Source: Enterococcus rotai
GTDB lineage: Bacteria > Bacillota > Bacilli > Lactobacillales > Enterococcaceae
Assembly (NCBI RefSeq): GCF_001465345.1
Contig: NZ_CP013655.1
Location: 1,439,349-1,503,348, forward strand
DNA length: 64,000 nt
Reading direction: 5' to 3'
Below, in pieces: positions 38,049 through 46,969 of this stretch; the stretch's first letter is position 1; each line of letters opens with the position of its first letter. Position numbers and translations under genes: made by a program. A model generated the notes under the pieces. The model was not told the origin of the DNA. It made no database searches and saw only the letters and a list, made by a program, of their open reading frames with translations.

Positions 38049-38549
38049 ATGGACATTAGAACAGAAGAGAATAGAAAGTGGTGGGCATTTATTAATAAAG
38101 TCCTACTCATTCTTGGGGGATGGAGCCTATATTTGGTTGTATTTGCGCAGTGCTACAAAGAAATCGTTTTTTACCTCGATAAACAAGCAAATGGACTGAT
38201 TCAATTTCTTTTCTTATTGACCTATTCAGGATATGAAATCCTGTGGCTTACTATAGGGTATGTCATCATGCTGCTGGGAAGTATGTTGCTACTTTTATGG
38301 AATCCTCGAACACGGAAACTTAAGCAAATGCTATCAAAACAAGAAATAGTTCTTAGTATTTTACTCATCTTGGTTGCGCTAGTTCCTATAGGTACACGTA
38401 TGTGGTCGTTTTTCCTAATGGCTTTTGTATTCGCGTTTATGCTTGGATTCATCGTTTGCATACTTTTTAGACAGGAAGAAAACTTTGCAATCGCTGAAAA
38501 TGAGGATGAGGCAGTTAGCAATTATTGTGGAACGGAAAAAAGAAATTAA
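38049..38549 (+). CDS. Four-helix membrane protein of the WxL locus, unknown function
   Basis: 166 residues from ATG 38049 (GGAGATAATA upstream; a TTG four codons earlier overlaps the ribosome site). Four hydrophobic segments are clear: about 14-34 (VLLILGGWSLYLVVFAQC), 60-82, 98-118 and 121-142. The short loops are basic and the C-terminal tail acidic (EENFAIAENEDEAV). I do not recognise a family. It sits between two DUF916/DUF3324 genes on the same strand, so a role in assembly or membrane anchoring of the WxL complex is a guess from position only. Confidence 0.65.
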   Translation: MDIRTEENRKWWAFINKVLLILGGWSLYLVVFAQCYKEIVFYLDKQANGLIQFLFLLTYSGYEILWLTIGYVIMLLGSMLLLLWNPRTRKLKQMLSKQEIVLSILLILVALVPIGTRMWSFFLMAFVFAFMLGFIVCILFRQEENFAIAENEDEAVSNYCGTEKRN

Positions 38550-38570
38550 TTAGCTAGGAGAATTGTCATA

Positions 38571-39662
38571 ATGAAAATAAGAAAACTGTTTTATGTGTTG
38601 GCATTTTTTATTGTAGTAAGCATATATCACTCAGGAGAAGTGTTTGCTGCCGATGAAAAAGAACATTTAGGTTACACGGTATCAATGGTTCAACCAAAAA
38701 CACAAATCGATCCAAAACGAAGTTATTTCTACATTCAAACCAGACCAAATGAGCCGCAAAATATTGAAGTTCGTATTAAAAGTACGAAAAAAGAAGCAGT
38801 AAAAATTAAAATTTTTAGTCAAAATGCGATTACCGGAAATAATGGAACGATTGACTATACCGAAGAACTAGCAGATAAAGATGCCAGCTTAACTTCACCG
38901 ATAACAGAAATGGTAAAAGTAGAGACACCAGAAGTCACCGTAGAAAATTTTGAAGAGAAAACAGTAAAAATAACAATCATGCCACCAAAAGAATCGTATA
39001 AAGGCGTAAAGATGGGGGCACTCGTCTTTGCACTGGATCAAGGCCAAGAAGCTAAAAATGGTGTGGCTACTGAATTTTCATATCGGATTGGCTTGATTAC
39101 CTCAGAGTCGGGAGATGAATTTACTAATGGAGAAACATTGAACCTGACAGAAGCAAAAGCATCTATTAAACGAGGCAAAAAAATGGTGTTGGCTACATTA
39201 CAAAATCCTGAGCCAAAAACCGTTGAAGGATTAACCGTCTCCGCAGAGTTAACTAAAAAAAACAGTGAAAAAGTCATCAAGAAAAAAAATGTCAAAAATT
39301 ACGCTATGGCACCAAATAGTCATGTTGATTTTGAAATAGATTGGGGAACGAATACCTTGCCCTCGGGAAAGTACATGATTACATTAGCTATTCATAGTGA
39401 CTACCAAGAATGGTATTTACAGAAAGAATTCACAATTACTAATCAACAAGCAAAAACGATTAATAAAGAGAGTGCCTTCAAGATCATTACGCCCAAGTGG
39501 GGGCAATTAACGGCTATTGCCTTACTATTTTTCACCCTTATAAACAGCTGCTGGTTAATGGCGAGAAGAAGAAAATGGGAAATGGAGTGGGAAAAACTAC
39601 GTCGGGCAAAGAAAAGGGAACGATTAAATAAAAAGAACCATAAAGCTAAAAGTCAGAGGTGA
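38571..39662 (+). CDS. DUF916/DUF3324 WxL-interacting protein (second copy)
   Basis: 363 residues. Signal peptide at 1-26 (ending VFA), DUF916 (about 32-155, LGYTVSMVQPKTQIDPKRSYFYIQTRP), DUF3324 (about 160-300), membrane helix at about 310-328 (WGQLTAIALLFFTLINSCWLM) and a strongly basic cytoplasmic tail. It is only distantly similar to the copy 700 bases upstream. Having two such proteins in one locus may mean each serves a different WxL partner. It overlaps or abuts the next gene, a small LPxTG protein. Confidence 0.9.
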   Translation: MKIRKLFYVLAFFIVVSIYHSGEVFAADEKEHLGYTVSMVQPKTQIDPKRSYFYIQTRPNEPQNIEVRIKSTKKEAVKIKIFSQNAITGNNGTIDYTEELADKDASLTSPITEMVKVETPEVTVENFEEKTVKITIMPPKESYKGVKMGALVFALDQGQEAKNGVATEFSYRIGLITSESGDEFTNGETLNLTEAKASIKRGKKMVLATLQNPEPKTVEGLTVSAELTKKNSEKVIKKKNVKNYAMAPNSHVDFEIDWGTNTLPSGKYMITLAIHSDYQEWYLQKEFTITNQQAKTINKESAFKIITPKWGQLTAIALLFFTLINSCWLMARRRKWEMEWEKLRRAKKRERLNKKNHKAKSQR

Positions 39663-39667
39663 GTACT

Positions 39668-39991
39668 GTGAAAAAAATAATCGGGGGTTGTGCGGTACTT
39701 CTGTTCTTACTTTGGCTGGTCCCGCCATATCAGGTAGTAGCAGAGGGAATAAATCGGACAGATGCAGCAATCAGCTTTGAAGAAACACAAAAGGAAAATA
39801 AAGGGAAATTGCCGTCTACCTATGTACCAAAAGTAAATACATCAACATCCAGGGGACAATTGCCTTTTACGGGAGAACTAGTGCAGTCTTTCATTTTTCT
39901 ATTGGCAATTATTGAAGGGCTGATAGTTTGTCTTTGTATTTTTAGCTTTAAGAAAATTTACCATTCAAAGAAAGGAGGAGAGGCCGAATGA
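39668..39991 (+). CDS. Small LPxTG-anchored protein
   Basis: 107 residues from GTG 39668, 6 bases after GAGGTG; an in-frame GTG at 39659 lies on the ribosome site. N-terminal signal helix (IIGGCAVLLFLLWLV), a short hydrophilic mature part of about 50 residues, then LPFTGE, a hydrophobic helix and KK-rich tail: a standard class A sortase signal. The mature surface part is too short for an adhesin. Such mini-LPxTG proteins occur in WxL operons and may cap or anchor the complex covalently. It overlaps the next gene by 4 bases. Confidence 0.75.
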   Translation: MKKIIGGCAVLLFLLWLVPPYQVVAEGINRTDAAISFEETQKENKGKLPSTYVPKVNTSTSRGQLPFTGELVQSFIFLLAIIEGLIVCLCIFSFKKIYHSKKGGEAE

Positions 39992-40209
39992 ACTTTTTAT
40001 GGGTATACATTTTGTGTGGGATAGGAGTTGCCTCTATTGTTTTTTTTCTTTTGACATTTTCTAGAGATGTATTTTTGATCAAACGGTTAAAAAAAAACAA
40101 ACAGTTCTTATTACTGAACTTTTCATTTCTCATCTTTACATTTATTAGTGTGACGCTAGTTATTTATTTATTAGTGTTATTAAAGGATCAGATTCAATTA
40201 CTTGGCTAA
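39988..40209 (+). CDS. Two-helix small membrane protein of the WxL locus
   Basis: 73 residues; the start overlaps the preceding stop as ATGA and GGAGG lies 11 bases upstream. Two hydrophobic helices (about 4-24 and 44-66) are joined by a basic loop (KRLKKNKQFLL). No family is recognised. The overlap with the LPxTG gene shows it is a real, translationally coupled part of the operon. Confidence 0.6.
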   Translation: MNFLWVYILCGIGVASIVFFLLTFSRDVFLIKRLKKNKQFLLLNFSFLIFTFISVTLVIYLLVLLKDQIQLLG

Positions 40210-40275
40210 CGAGAAACTAAATTTACACTATTAACTGCTATCAATTTATTCACTTATAAGAAAGGTGATAAAATT

Positions 40276-40989
40276 TTGAAAAAATTGTTTGTTTTAACAT
40301 TAGTATCTGCAACCGCTTTGGGGTTTGCAACAATTCCGGCAAGTGCCGCTGAGGTCGATAAAGACACCTCTGATTTAGGTATCCAATTTGATACGGATGG
40401 TCCTGTAAAACCGGGACCTGGTCCATACAAAGATAATTTGGCATTGGTGTGGACACCATCCAAGTTTGATTTTGGGAAGCAAAAAGCAGTTGGAAATTCT
40501 TCTACTTATAATAATACAGTACAAGGAGATCAATTCATTGTCGTCAATGATGACCGCGCAGGGGAAACAAATGAACAAGGAGTAACAACAACGTCTAGCT
40601 GGAAAGTCACAGCAACACTGTCAAAACTTGTATCTACAGATAGTTCAACAACAGAACTGCCTGCTAAATTGACCTTTGGATTAGATGCACCACAAGCTTA
40701 CACTATTGGGGAAGTAGATACGGAGACAAATGACTTTGCCCCAAACCCAATTGAAGGGAATTTAAGTGCACTTATCGATCCAAACAACATTGTGGTTGGT
40801 CAAAATGTAGCTCTAGAAGCAGGAAATACATCTGCTGTTGAAGTGTTAGGGAAAACCAAGACAGATTCAATGAAGGACGGTTTCGCAACAAAATTAACAG
40901 ATACAAAGTTAGTTGTTACGTCAAGTACTGGCGCAGAGGGTAAGAGATTTAAAGGTGCCGTAACATGGAGCCTAGATAACACATATTAA
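40276..40989 (+). CDS. Canonical WxL-domain surface protein
   Basis: 237 residues starting at TTG 40276 with AAAGGTGAT upstream. Signal peptide at 1-24 (ASA cleavage). A short linker is followed directly by the WxL domain: LVWTPSKFDFG, SSWKVTATL and the terminal GAVTWSLDNTY. This is the common stand-alone WxL type which binds peptidoglycan non-covalently and pairs with DUF916/DUF3324 proteins. It is the last WxL gene of locus 2. Confidence 0.92.
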   Translation: MKKLFVLTLVSATALGFATIPASAAEVDKDTSDLGIQFDTDGPVKPGPGPYKDNLALVWTPSKFDFGKQKAVGNSSTYNNTVQGDQFIVVNDDRAGETNEQGVTTTSSWKVTATLSKLVSTDSSTTELPAKLTFGLDAPQAYTIGEVDTETNDFAPNPIEGNLSALIDPNNIVVGQNVALEAGNTSAVEVLGKTKTDSMKDGFATKLTDTKLVVTSSTGAEGKRFKGAVTWSLDNTY

Positions 40990-41106
40990 TCAACAGCTTA
41001 ATTATAGTAAATAACAAAGATTGATGTGAATAAATTGATAGCAGTTAGTAGTGTAAATTCAGTTTTGAATGTAAGTATTTTATCAAAAAGTATGGAGGAA
41101 ATTCTA

Positions 41107-41805
41107 ATGTACAATATAGGCTATATAGACTTATCTGGAACTAACTCAGATCAGTACATAAATGTTTTGTCTAAAGAGTGTAAGTTGACACATTATGACG
41201 CATCAGTTTTTGAAGAATGTCCCGTAGACATAGATGGCTTTTTAATATTAGATGGAGATGGTGAATCATTTTTTCAAATTAGTGATTACATTTTAAAAAT
41301 CAGAAGACAATCCAAATCATTTATTTGGATTGTCTCGCAACGATTAGATAACATTGCAAAAGTTGTATTTTTAAAAATGGGAGCAGATGATAATTTCTGT
41401 AAGGAACAAACAATTGAAGAATTCCACTTGAAAATTTTGAATTCATTGAAAAGAAAACAAGGAACACTTGAGAAAAATAAGCTTGAGATGAAGGGGATTT
41501 CTACAAAAGTTAAACGCAACCACAAATCAATAGACCTCAATGATCGCAAGTTAACTTTGACAATCAATGACCAAGATATTGAATTAACGAATATTGAATT
41601 TAAAATAATGGCTATCCTGATAGAAAAACGAAAACAAGTAGTAACGTATGAAGAGTTGTTTGAAGGAGTTTGGGGACAGAATTATTCTGGTGTTAACTAC
41701 AGAATTGCCAATATAATTTTTCATATTAGAGAAAAAATAGAAAAAAGTGGGCTGAACATGATTTGCATAAAAACAATCCGCTCAAAAGGCTATCTGCTGA
41801 CGTAA
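41107..41805 (+). CDS. Orphan OmpR/PhoB-type regulator with atypical receiver
   Basis: 232 residues from ATG 41107, 8 bases after GGAGG. The C-terminal 90 residues are a winged helix of OmpR type (ELTNIEFKIMAILIEKRKQVVTYEELFEGVWG ... NIIFHIREKIE ... IRSKGYLLT). The N-terminal 115 residues resemble a receiver, with FLILDGDGE as beta-3 and KMGADDNFCKEQ near the lysine. However, the acidic pair expected after beta-1 is only IDLSG, so normal phosphorylation is doubtful. There is no histidine kinase nearby. Position between WxL locus 2 and an LPETG adhesin suggests it controls surface genes. Confidence 0.78.
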   Translation: MYNIGYIDLSGTNSDQYINVLSKECKLTHYDASVFEECPVDIDGFLILDGDGESFFQISDYILKIRRQSKSFIWIVSQRLDNIAKVVFLKMGADDNFCKEQTIEEFHLKILNSLKRKQGTLEKNKLEMKGISTKVKRNHKSIDLNDRKLTLTINDQDIELTNIEFKIMAILIEKRKQVVTYEELFEGVWGQNYSGVNYRIANIIFHIREKIEKSGLNMICIKTIRSKGYLLT

Positions 41806-41971
41806 TAATCCTTTATATTGTTAGCGTGTTCTAAGTAAGAAAGTATACGCAAAAGAGAATCTACCAATAAAATCTATCAACAAAAATCAAGAGTACAAGA
41901 AGTTGACTAAGCGAAAGAAGAAAAACATAAAAAATAAGCGTGTCAAATTACAAAAAAGGAGTTAGAGAGAA

Positions 41972-44900
41972 GTGAGAAAATTTCAATATATATCTAGGTT
42001 TATTCTGGTAGTTATACTAGTTAGTCAGATGATTTTTTCGCCGCAGGTAGTACAGGCTTTAGATAGGGCCGTTTTTGTTGAAGAGCTTGACCTAGCTAGC
42101 GAAAAAAATATGGATGTGACAACGACAAGAAAAAAAAGCGCAGAAGAACCCTTTGGACAAAAAATCAATAGTGAGAGTAACAAAGAAGAATTAAAAACCA
42201 ATCAAGAATACAAAGTAGAACTAAGCGGTCCGGCAAACTTATCAGTAAGTTCAAACGGTACATATGAGATAATGGTAAAATCTATGGCAACGCCTCAAAA
42301 TACGTTAGATGATGTTGTATTAAATGTTTATATACCTGAAGGATATGAATATGACGAGGTTGTTCAAAATAGTTATATTATGGAGAGTAATTACGATTCA
42401 GATCAAAGGCTTTTAACAATTAAATTGAATAACTTAGCTCAAGCGGTCGTTAATTTTAGCTTCACAGTCACACATGTTGATGATGCAGCTAAATATCCAA
42501 ATATAGAGAAAACATTTTTTGTCAAAGGAACAAGTACTCCTTTGGGCAATACGCCTTCAGATGAAACTATCACAAAAATCATAGGTGACATTGACTATAA
42601 AGTTAATAAATCCTATAGCGTGCCGCCAGCTAGTAACAATCGAACGGTTACTTATGCTTTCAATATTGTCTCTGAAGGGGAGCCTTTAAATCAATTCATT
42701 ACAAAGTCACAAAAAATTACTGATAAACTACCTATTGGTGTAGAAATAATTAGTACAAATGATTCATCTGGTATTTGGGAAATATCTGGTGATAGTTCTA
42801 CAGGTATCGAAGCAGTGTGGTCCCGAAATGCTGATTATGGTCCAAACTCAACTTTATTAGGCGATCAGCCTTCGATAACTGTGAACTATCCTAAAGAAAA
42901 TTTTCCGGATTACACGAAACCGCCTACTAATACTGCTGAACTATCATTAATAGATAAGGATAATCAAAATTATGATGGCAAACCAGGAAATGTTCAAAGT
43001 TTAGGATTTTTACCTACATCTGGAAGCACTCTGGGCATAGAAAAAAAAGCTTCAGACGGGAGTGGTAACTCACCATGGTATTCTGGAACATGGTCGAGAA
43101 AATTTGGTATATCAGGTAGCTATGGTACTAATACTGTGGATAAAATAAAAGAACTCACAATTACCGATTCTGCATATGAATACAGTAACCAAGAATTTTG
43201 GAATCATGTAAATCTGTATCTTCTAAATGTTAGCTTTAATTCAGTACTGCAGGTAGAGGATTTACCTTATACTGTTGAATATCAAACAACTGAAAATGAT
43301 ACATGGCATGTCGGGGCATCAGGAACAACAGCAAATAATACACAGTTTGCTTTTGCGACTATAGGAAGTATAAATTGGCAAAATGCTGCTTACAAAATAT
43401 TTTTACCTAAAGATGAAATTATTGCGGGATTTCGTGTGAAAGTGGGAGACAAAAATGGAGAGGCGAAAATTCCACCTACAAGTCAAATCGATGTTGATAC
43501 TTTTTTAATTCCAATCTATAAAGATTTTAAAACTAAAATAGGCGACGGAGAAAAAGACTATCAAAATACTGCAGCTATTTCTGGTGTTGATGAAGATGGA
43601 CGAGACATTAATCCAGCAACAGCTGTTTTCGAAAAAAAAATAAAGGATAGTGTACCAATCGCTACAACAGTTAAAGCGCCGAGTAGTTTTAAAACGGGTG
43701 ATTCAGTGTACTATACTGCCTATATAAATAATCTAAGTCCAACCGATAGTTATAATGAAGGGCGTATGAAAGTTGTATTGCCTACAGGAGTGTTTTTGGA
43801 TACTACAAAAACAATTGAGCGAGTTTCAGCATATTTACCAGCGCCATATCTTGACATAGAAATACCCAAGATTGGTAAAGGAGTATCCGTAACAACTGAT
43901 TTTATAGGTGGTCAGAATGAAACAGAACCTGTGCAACAAGTTGTTTGTTTCAATTTTAATCCACCACTTCCTTTAACTAGAGGAGCTGGGCTAGCTTCTG
44001 ACAGATGGGCAGAGGGGTTTGGGTATACTATTCCAGTTACCATAACTAATAGTGCATATAAGGCAAATAAAACTGGAGCGAAAGTTGAGTCATGGGCGTA
44101 CATTGAAGACCCACTTTATGACCAAGTTCCAAATGCTAATTTTAGAACATATATTACCGATGATAGTAATGATTTTGATTTGAATCGTGATAAGATAGCG
44201 TATAGTTCAGCGAATTCTCAAGTGCAGTCCAGTGGTGGTCTTTTACTTACGAAGCTGAGTAAAGCTGATTCTGATCTGGAATATCAGATAGATAGTCAGC
44301 TTGAAGTTGGAGAACAGGGTAGTTGGAAATTGTTGATTGAAAATACATTAGCGGGAACTGTGACTGACTTGAAATTATTTGATAAACTACCTCAAGCTGA
44401 ATTCGAAACAAAATTAGCCGGCCCAATAATTTCGAGTAATACGAATGTTAAGATTGAATACTCGAGTAACGCAAGTGATTATGATACTGGTGATTGGACA
44501 AACAATTGGAAGGATGCAACGGCTTTTAGGATCTCTCTTGATCAATTAGAAATTGATTCTTCTCTAAAAATCATAGTACCAACAAAAATTCCATCAAGTG
44601 CCAGAGCAAATCAAAAAATAAAGAATAGCTTTTCTACTAGTTTGAGCTTCAACAATAAAAATATTTCTTTTGTATCAAATGAGGCGAGTATGGCTGTCAA
44701 AAACTTTCCAGGTAAGATTTTATTAGAAAAAATAGATAAAGACACTAAAAATACTTTACAAGGCGCTGTTTTTGAACTCCAAAATAAAAACGGTGAAATA
44801 GTGCAAAGCAACTTAATGACTAACGAATCAGGGGAGCTAGTGGTTAATGGTCTTGCTCCTGGTGACTATCAATTTATAGAGCAAAAAGCACCTGTTGGCT

Positions 44901-45700
44901 ATGAATTGGATCAAACGCCATTAACATTTACGATTGAAAAAGGACAAACAGTAGCGTCTAAGATTTCTGCAGTAAACAAGAGAACAAAAGGGAGTATTTT
45001 ACTGGAAAAAGTGGATGAAGATACGAAACAGCCATTGTCAGGAGCAGTTTTTGAATTGCAAGACGAAAATCATCAAGTAATAGAAAAAAATATGATCACT
45101 GATCAGACAGGAAGACTTGTGATAAATGATTTATCTCCAGGTATCTATTATGTTGTAGAAACGAGTGCTCCTAAAGGGTATACGTTAAATAATGAACCAA
45201 TTAGGTTTGAGGTGAATGATAAAACTCATCCAGAACAGGTCATTACAATTACAAACAAAGCAAAAAATTATGCTTTGAGAGTGATAAAAAAAGATAAACA
45301 AGATGATGCAGTTCTTAGCGGAGCGGTCTTCAACGTATATGATAGTAAAGGGACACTCATTCAAAAAAACTTGAAAACTGATAAAAATGGTGTATTTACT
45401 CTGGAAAACTTGAAGGAAGGTCAATATCAATTAAAAGAAATTACTCCTCCTAAAGGTTATCAAATTGATACAAAACCAATTGATTTTACTATAAGAGAAG
45501 GGAATAGGACTGTCAGTATCAATGTTTATAATAGCCGTTTGGAGAGTGCTGACGCTGTCCAAAATCAATCAACAAGTTCAACTCAATTGCCGGAAACTGG
45601 AGAACAAAAGTCGTTTTGTTTAATTTTTATGGAATTAACTATCATTTTACTAGGAGGAACAGTGATGATTAGAAAGAATAGCAAGAAAAATAAACTATAA
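41972..45700 (+). CDS. LPETG-anchored adhesin with three SpaA/CnaB-type domains
   Basis: 1242 residues; GTG start with AAAGGAG 11 bases upstream. Signal peptide ends near VQA. The region 80-900 is beta-rich and resembles repeated isopeptide/adhesin domains of Gram-positive surface proteins. Three prealbumin-like SpaA/CnaB modules follow at about 908-1005, 1006-1105 and 1106-1200. Each has a lysine strand (ILLEKIDKDT, ILLEKVDEDT, LRVIKKDKQD), GAVFELQ/GAVFNVY, and E in a Y.(F/V/L).E..(A/P)P.GY block, the pattern that forms intramolecular isopeptide bonds. LPETG at 1206-1210 precedes a membrane helix and basic tail, so sortase A anchors it to the wall. It could be a large adhesin or a pilus-like tip protein; no pilus sortase adjoins it. 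Confidence 0.9.
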   Translation: MRKFQYISRFILVVILVSQMIFSPQVVQALDRAVFVEELDLASEKNMDVTTTRKKSAEEPFGQKINSESNKEELKTNQEYKVELSGPANLSVSSNGTYEIMVKSMATPQNTLDDVVLNVYIPEGYEYDEVVQNSYIMESNYDSDQRLLTIKLNNLAQAVVNFSFTVTHVDDAAKYPNIEKTFFVKGTSTPLGNTPSDETITKIIGDIDYKVNKSYSVPPASNNRTVTYAFNIVSEGEPLNQFITKSQKITDKLPIGVEIISTNDSSGIWEISGDSSTGIEAVWSRNADYGPNSTLLGDQPSITVNYPKENFPDYTKPPTNTAELSLIDKDNQNYDGKPGNVQSLGFLPTSGSTLGIEKKASDGSGNSPWYSGTWSRKFGISGSYGTNTVDKIKELTITDSAYEYSNQEFWNHVNLYLLNVSFNSVLQVEDLPYTVEYQTTENDTWHVGASGTTANNTQFAFATIGSINWQNAAYKIFLPKDEIIAGFRVKVGDKNGEAKIPPTSQIDVDTFLIPIYKDFKTKIGDGEKDYQNTAAISGVDEDGRDINPATAVFEKKIKDSVPIATTVKAPSSFKTGDSVYYTAYINNLSPTDSYNEGRMKVVLPTGVFLDTTKTIERVSAYLPAPYLDIEIPKIGKGVSVTTDFIGGQNETEPVQQVVCFNFNPPLPLTRGAGLASDRWAEGFGYTIPVTITNSAYKANKTGAKVESWAYIEDPLYDQVPNANFRTYITDDSNDFDLNRDKIAYSSANSQVQSSGGLLLTKLSKADSDLEYQIDSQLEVGEQGSWKLLIENTLAGTVTDLKLFDKLPQAEFETKLAGPIISSNTNVKIEYSSNASDYDTGDWTNNWKDATAFRISLDQLEIDSSLKIIVPTKIPSSARANQKIKNSFSTSLSFNNKNISFVSNEASMAVKNFPGKILLEKIDKDTKNTLQGAVFELQNKNGEIVQSNLMTNESGELVVNGLAPGDYQFIEQKAPVGYELDQTPLTFTIEKGQTVASKISAVNKRTKGSILLEKVDEDTKQPLSGAVFELQDENHQVIEKNMITDQTGRLVINDLSPGIYYVVETSAPKGYTLNNEPIRFEVNDKTHPEQVITITNKAKNYALRVIKKDKQDDAVLSGAVFNVYDSKGTLIQKNLKTDKNGVFTLENLKEGQYQLKEITPPKGYQIDTKPIDFTIREGNRTVSINVYNSRLESADAVQNQSTSSTQLPETGEQKSFCLIFMELTIILLGGTVMIRKNSKKNKL

Positions 45701-45859
45701 GGTAATTTCTTGTATATGAAAAATTTTCGATAAAAGCTTTATCGGCAAGGGAATAAATATGCTCATGTCAGAAATTTGACGTATTAGAATCAAGGGTTTT
45801 ATTTATTGGATTGCAAATATTGAAATAAGCTTTGCTTTTCTAATCTAAATAAATCAGAA

Positions 45860-45889
45860 AACCTGACAGACAGTTGTCAGGTTTTTTTC
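45860..45889 (+). terminator. Terminator upstream of the osmoprotectant operon
   Basis: AACCTGACA and TGTCAGGTT pair around GACAGT and are followed by TTTTTTCTG. The 45701-46017 gap holds this, plus the inverted AAGTATACTT / AACATACTT sequence near 45931-45952 which may be a promoter or operator. Confidence 0.8.
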
Positions 45890-46017
45890 TGTACAATAGA
45901 AACAAGTCGTTAGAAACATCGGACATTTTCAAGTATACTTATAAACATACTTAAAAATAGTGAAGGTTTGTCTAAAGATAAATAGCATTTGTATGCAAGA
46001 AAAAATGAGGTGAGTAA

Positions 46018-46968
46018 ATGATTGATTTTCAACACGTATCCAAAAAATATAATGGACAATCCGTCTTAGAAGACTTTGACATTTCAATTGAAGATGGGGA
46101 ATTTTTTGTATTAGTCGGACCAAGTGGTAGCGGGAAAACCACGACCTTAAAAATGATCAATCGCTTGATCGAACCGACCGATGGGGATATTTATTTTAAC
46201 GATCAAAGACTGATTGAGTACAATTTAAAAGAACTAAGATTAACAATTGGCTATGTGCTTCAACAAATCGCACTATTTCCCAATCTGACTGTCGCTGAAA
46301 ACATCGAGTTGATTCCAGAAATGAAACATTGGAGCAAAGCCAAAAGACGGGAAAGAACGGAAGAATTACTAAGAAAAGTTAGTTTACCGCCAGAAGAATA
46401 CCTCCATCGAAAACCAGCTGAATTATCTGGAGGCGAACAACAACGGATCGGAATCTTACGAGCGATTGCAGCCAAACCAGATATTATTTTAATGGACGAA
46501 CCGTTTAGTGCCTTAGATCCGATTTCAAGAGGGCAATTACAATTGTTGATCAAAGAGCTGCATAAGGAATTAGCCAGCACCGTTGTTTTTGTGACCCATG
46601 ATATGAATGAGGCTCTACTATTAGGCGATCGAATTTGTGTGATGAAAGACGGTAAAATCGTTCAAACAGATACGCCAGAAGCCATCAAAAGTCATCCGAC
46701 CAATGAATTTGTAGCGCAGTTCTTTCAACATGAGCATACCAATTTGGAGAATTATTGTGCAGAAGATTTAGTAACCGCTGGATTTGTAGAGGATGGACAA
46801 GTTGAGAGTGATACCACTGTGACTGTAGAAACAGATTTACCAACGGTGATTCGCTTACTGGTAGAAGGAAAAACTGTTGTATTAGTCGATGAAGATGGTC
46901 CAATCGGTGAAATCACAGATCGAACGATTCTACGCTTTTTAGAGACAAAGATAGAAGGTGATCAATAA
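46018..46968 (+). CDS. Osmoprotectant-type ABC transporter ATPase
   Basis: 316 residues. Walker [10 protein letters not shown] (34-42), signature [10 protein letters not shown], Walker [14 protein letters not shown] and switch VTHDM. The body matches the OpuCA/ProV-like class ([50 protein letters not shown]). The C-terminal 65 residues are a shortened CBS-like region ([26 protein letters not shown]). It would drive uptake of a quaternary amine such as glycine betaine, choline or carnitine. Related systems (EgtUV) take up ergothioneine, so the solute is not certain. It overlaps the permease gene region closely and forms a two-gene operon. Confidence 0.9.
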   Translation: MIDFQHVSKKYNGQSVLEDFDISIEDGEFFVLVGPSGSGKTTTLKMINRLIEPTDGDIYFNDQRLIEYNLKELRLTIGYVLQQIALFPNLTVAENIELIPEMKHWSKAKRRERTEELLRKVSLPPEEYLHRKPAELSGGEQQRIGILRAIAAKPDIILMDEPFSALDPISRGQLQLLIKELHKELASTVVFVTHDMNEALLLGDRICVMKDGKIVQTDTPEAIKSHPTNEFVAQFFQHEHTNLENYCAEDLVTAGFVEDGQVESDTTVTVETDLPTVIRLLVEGKTVVLVDEDGPIGEITDRTILRFLETKIEGDQ

Positions 46969-46969
46969 T

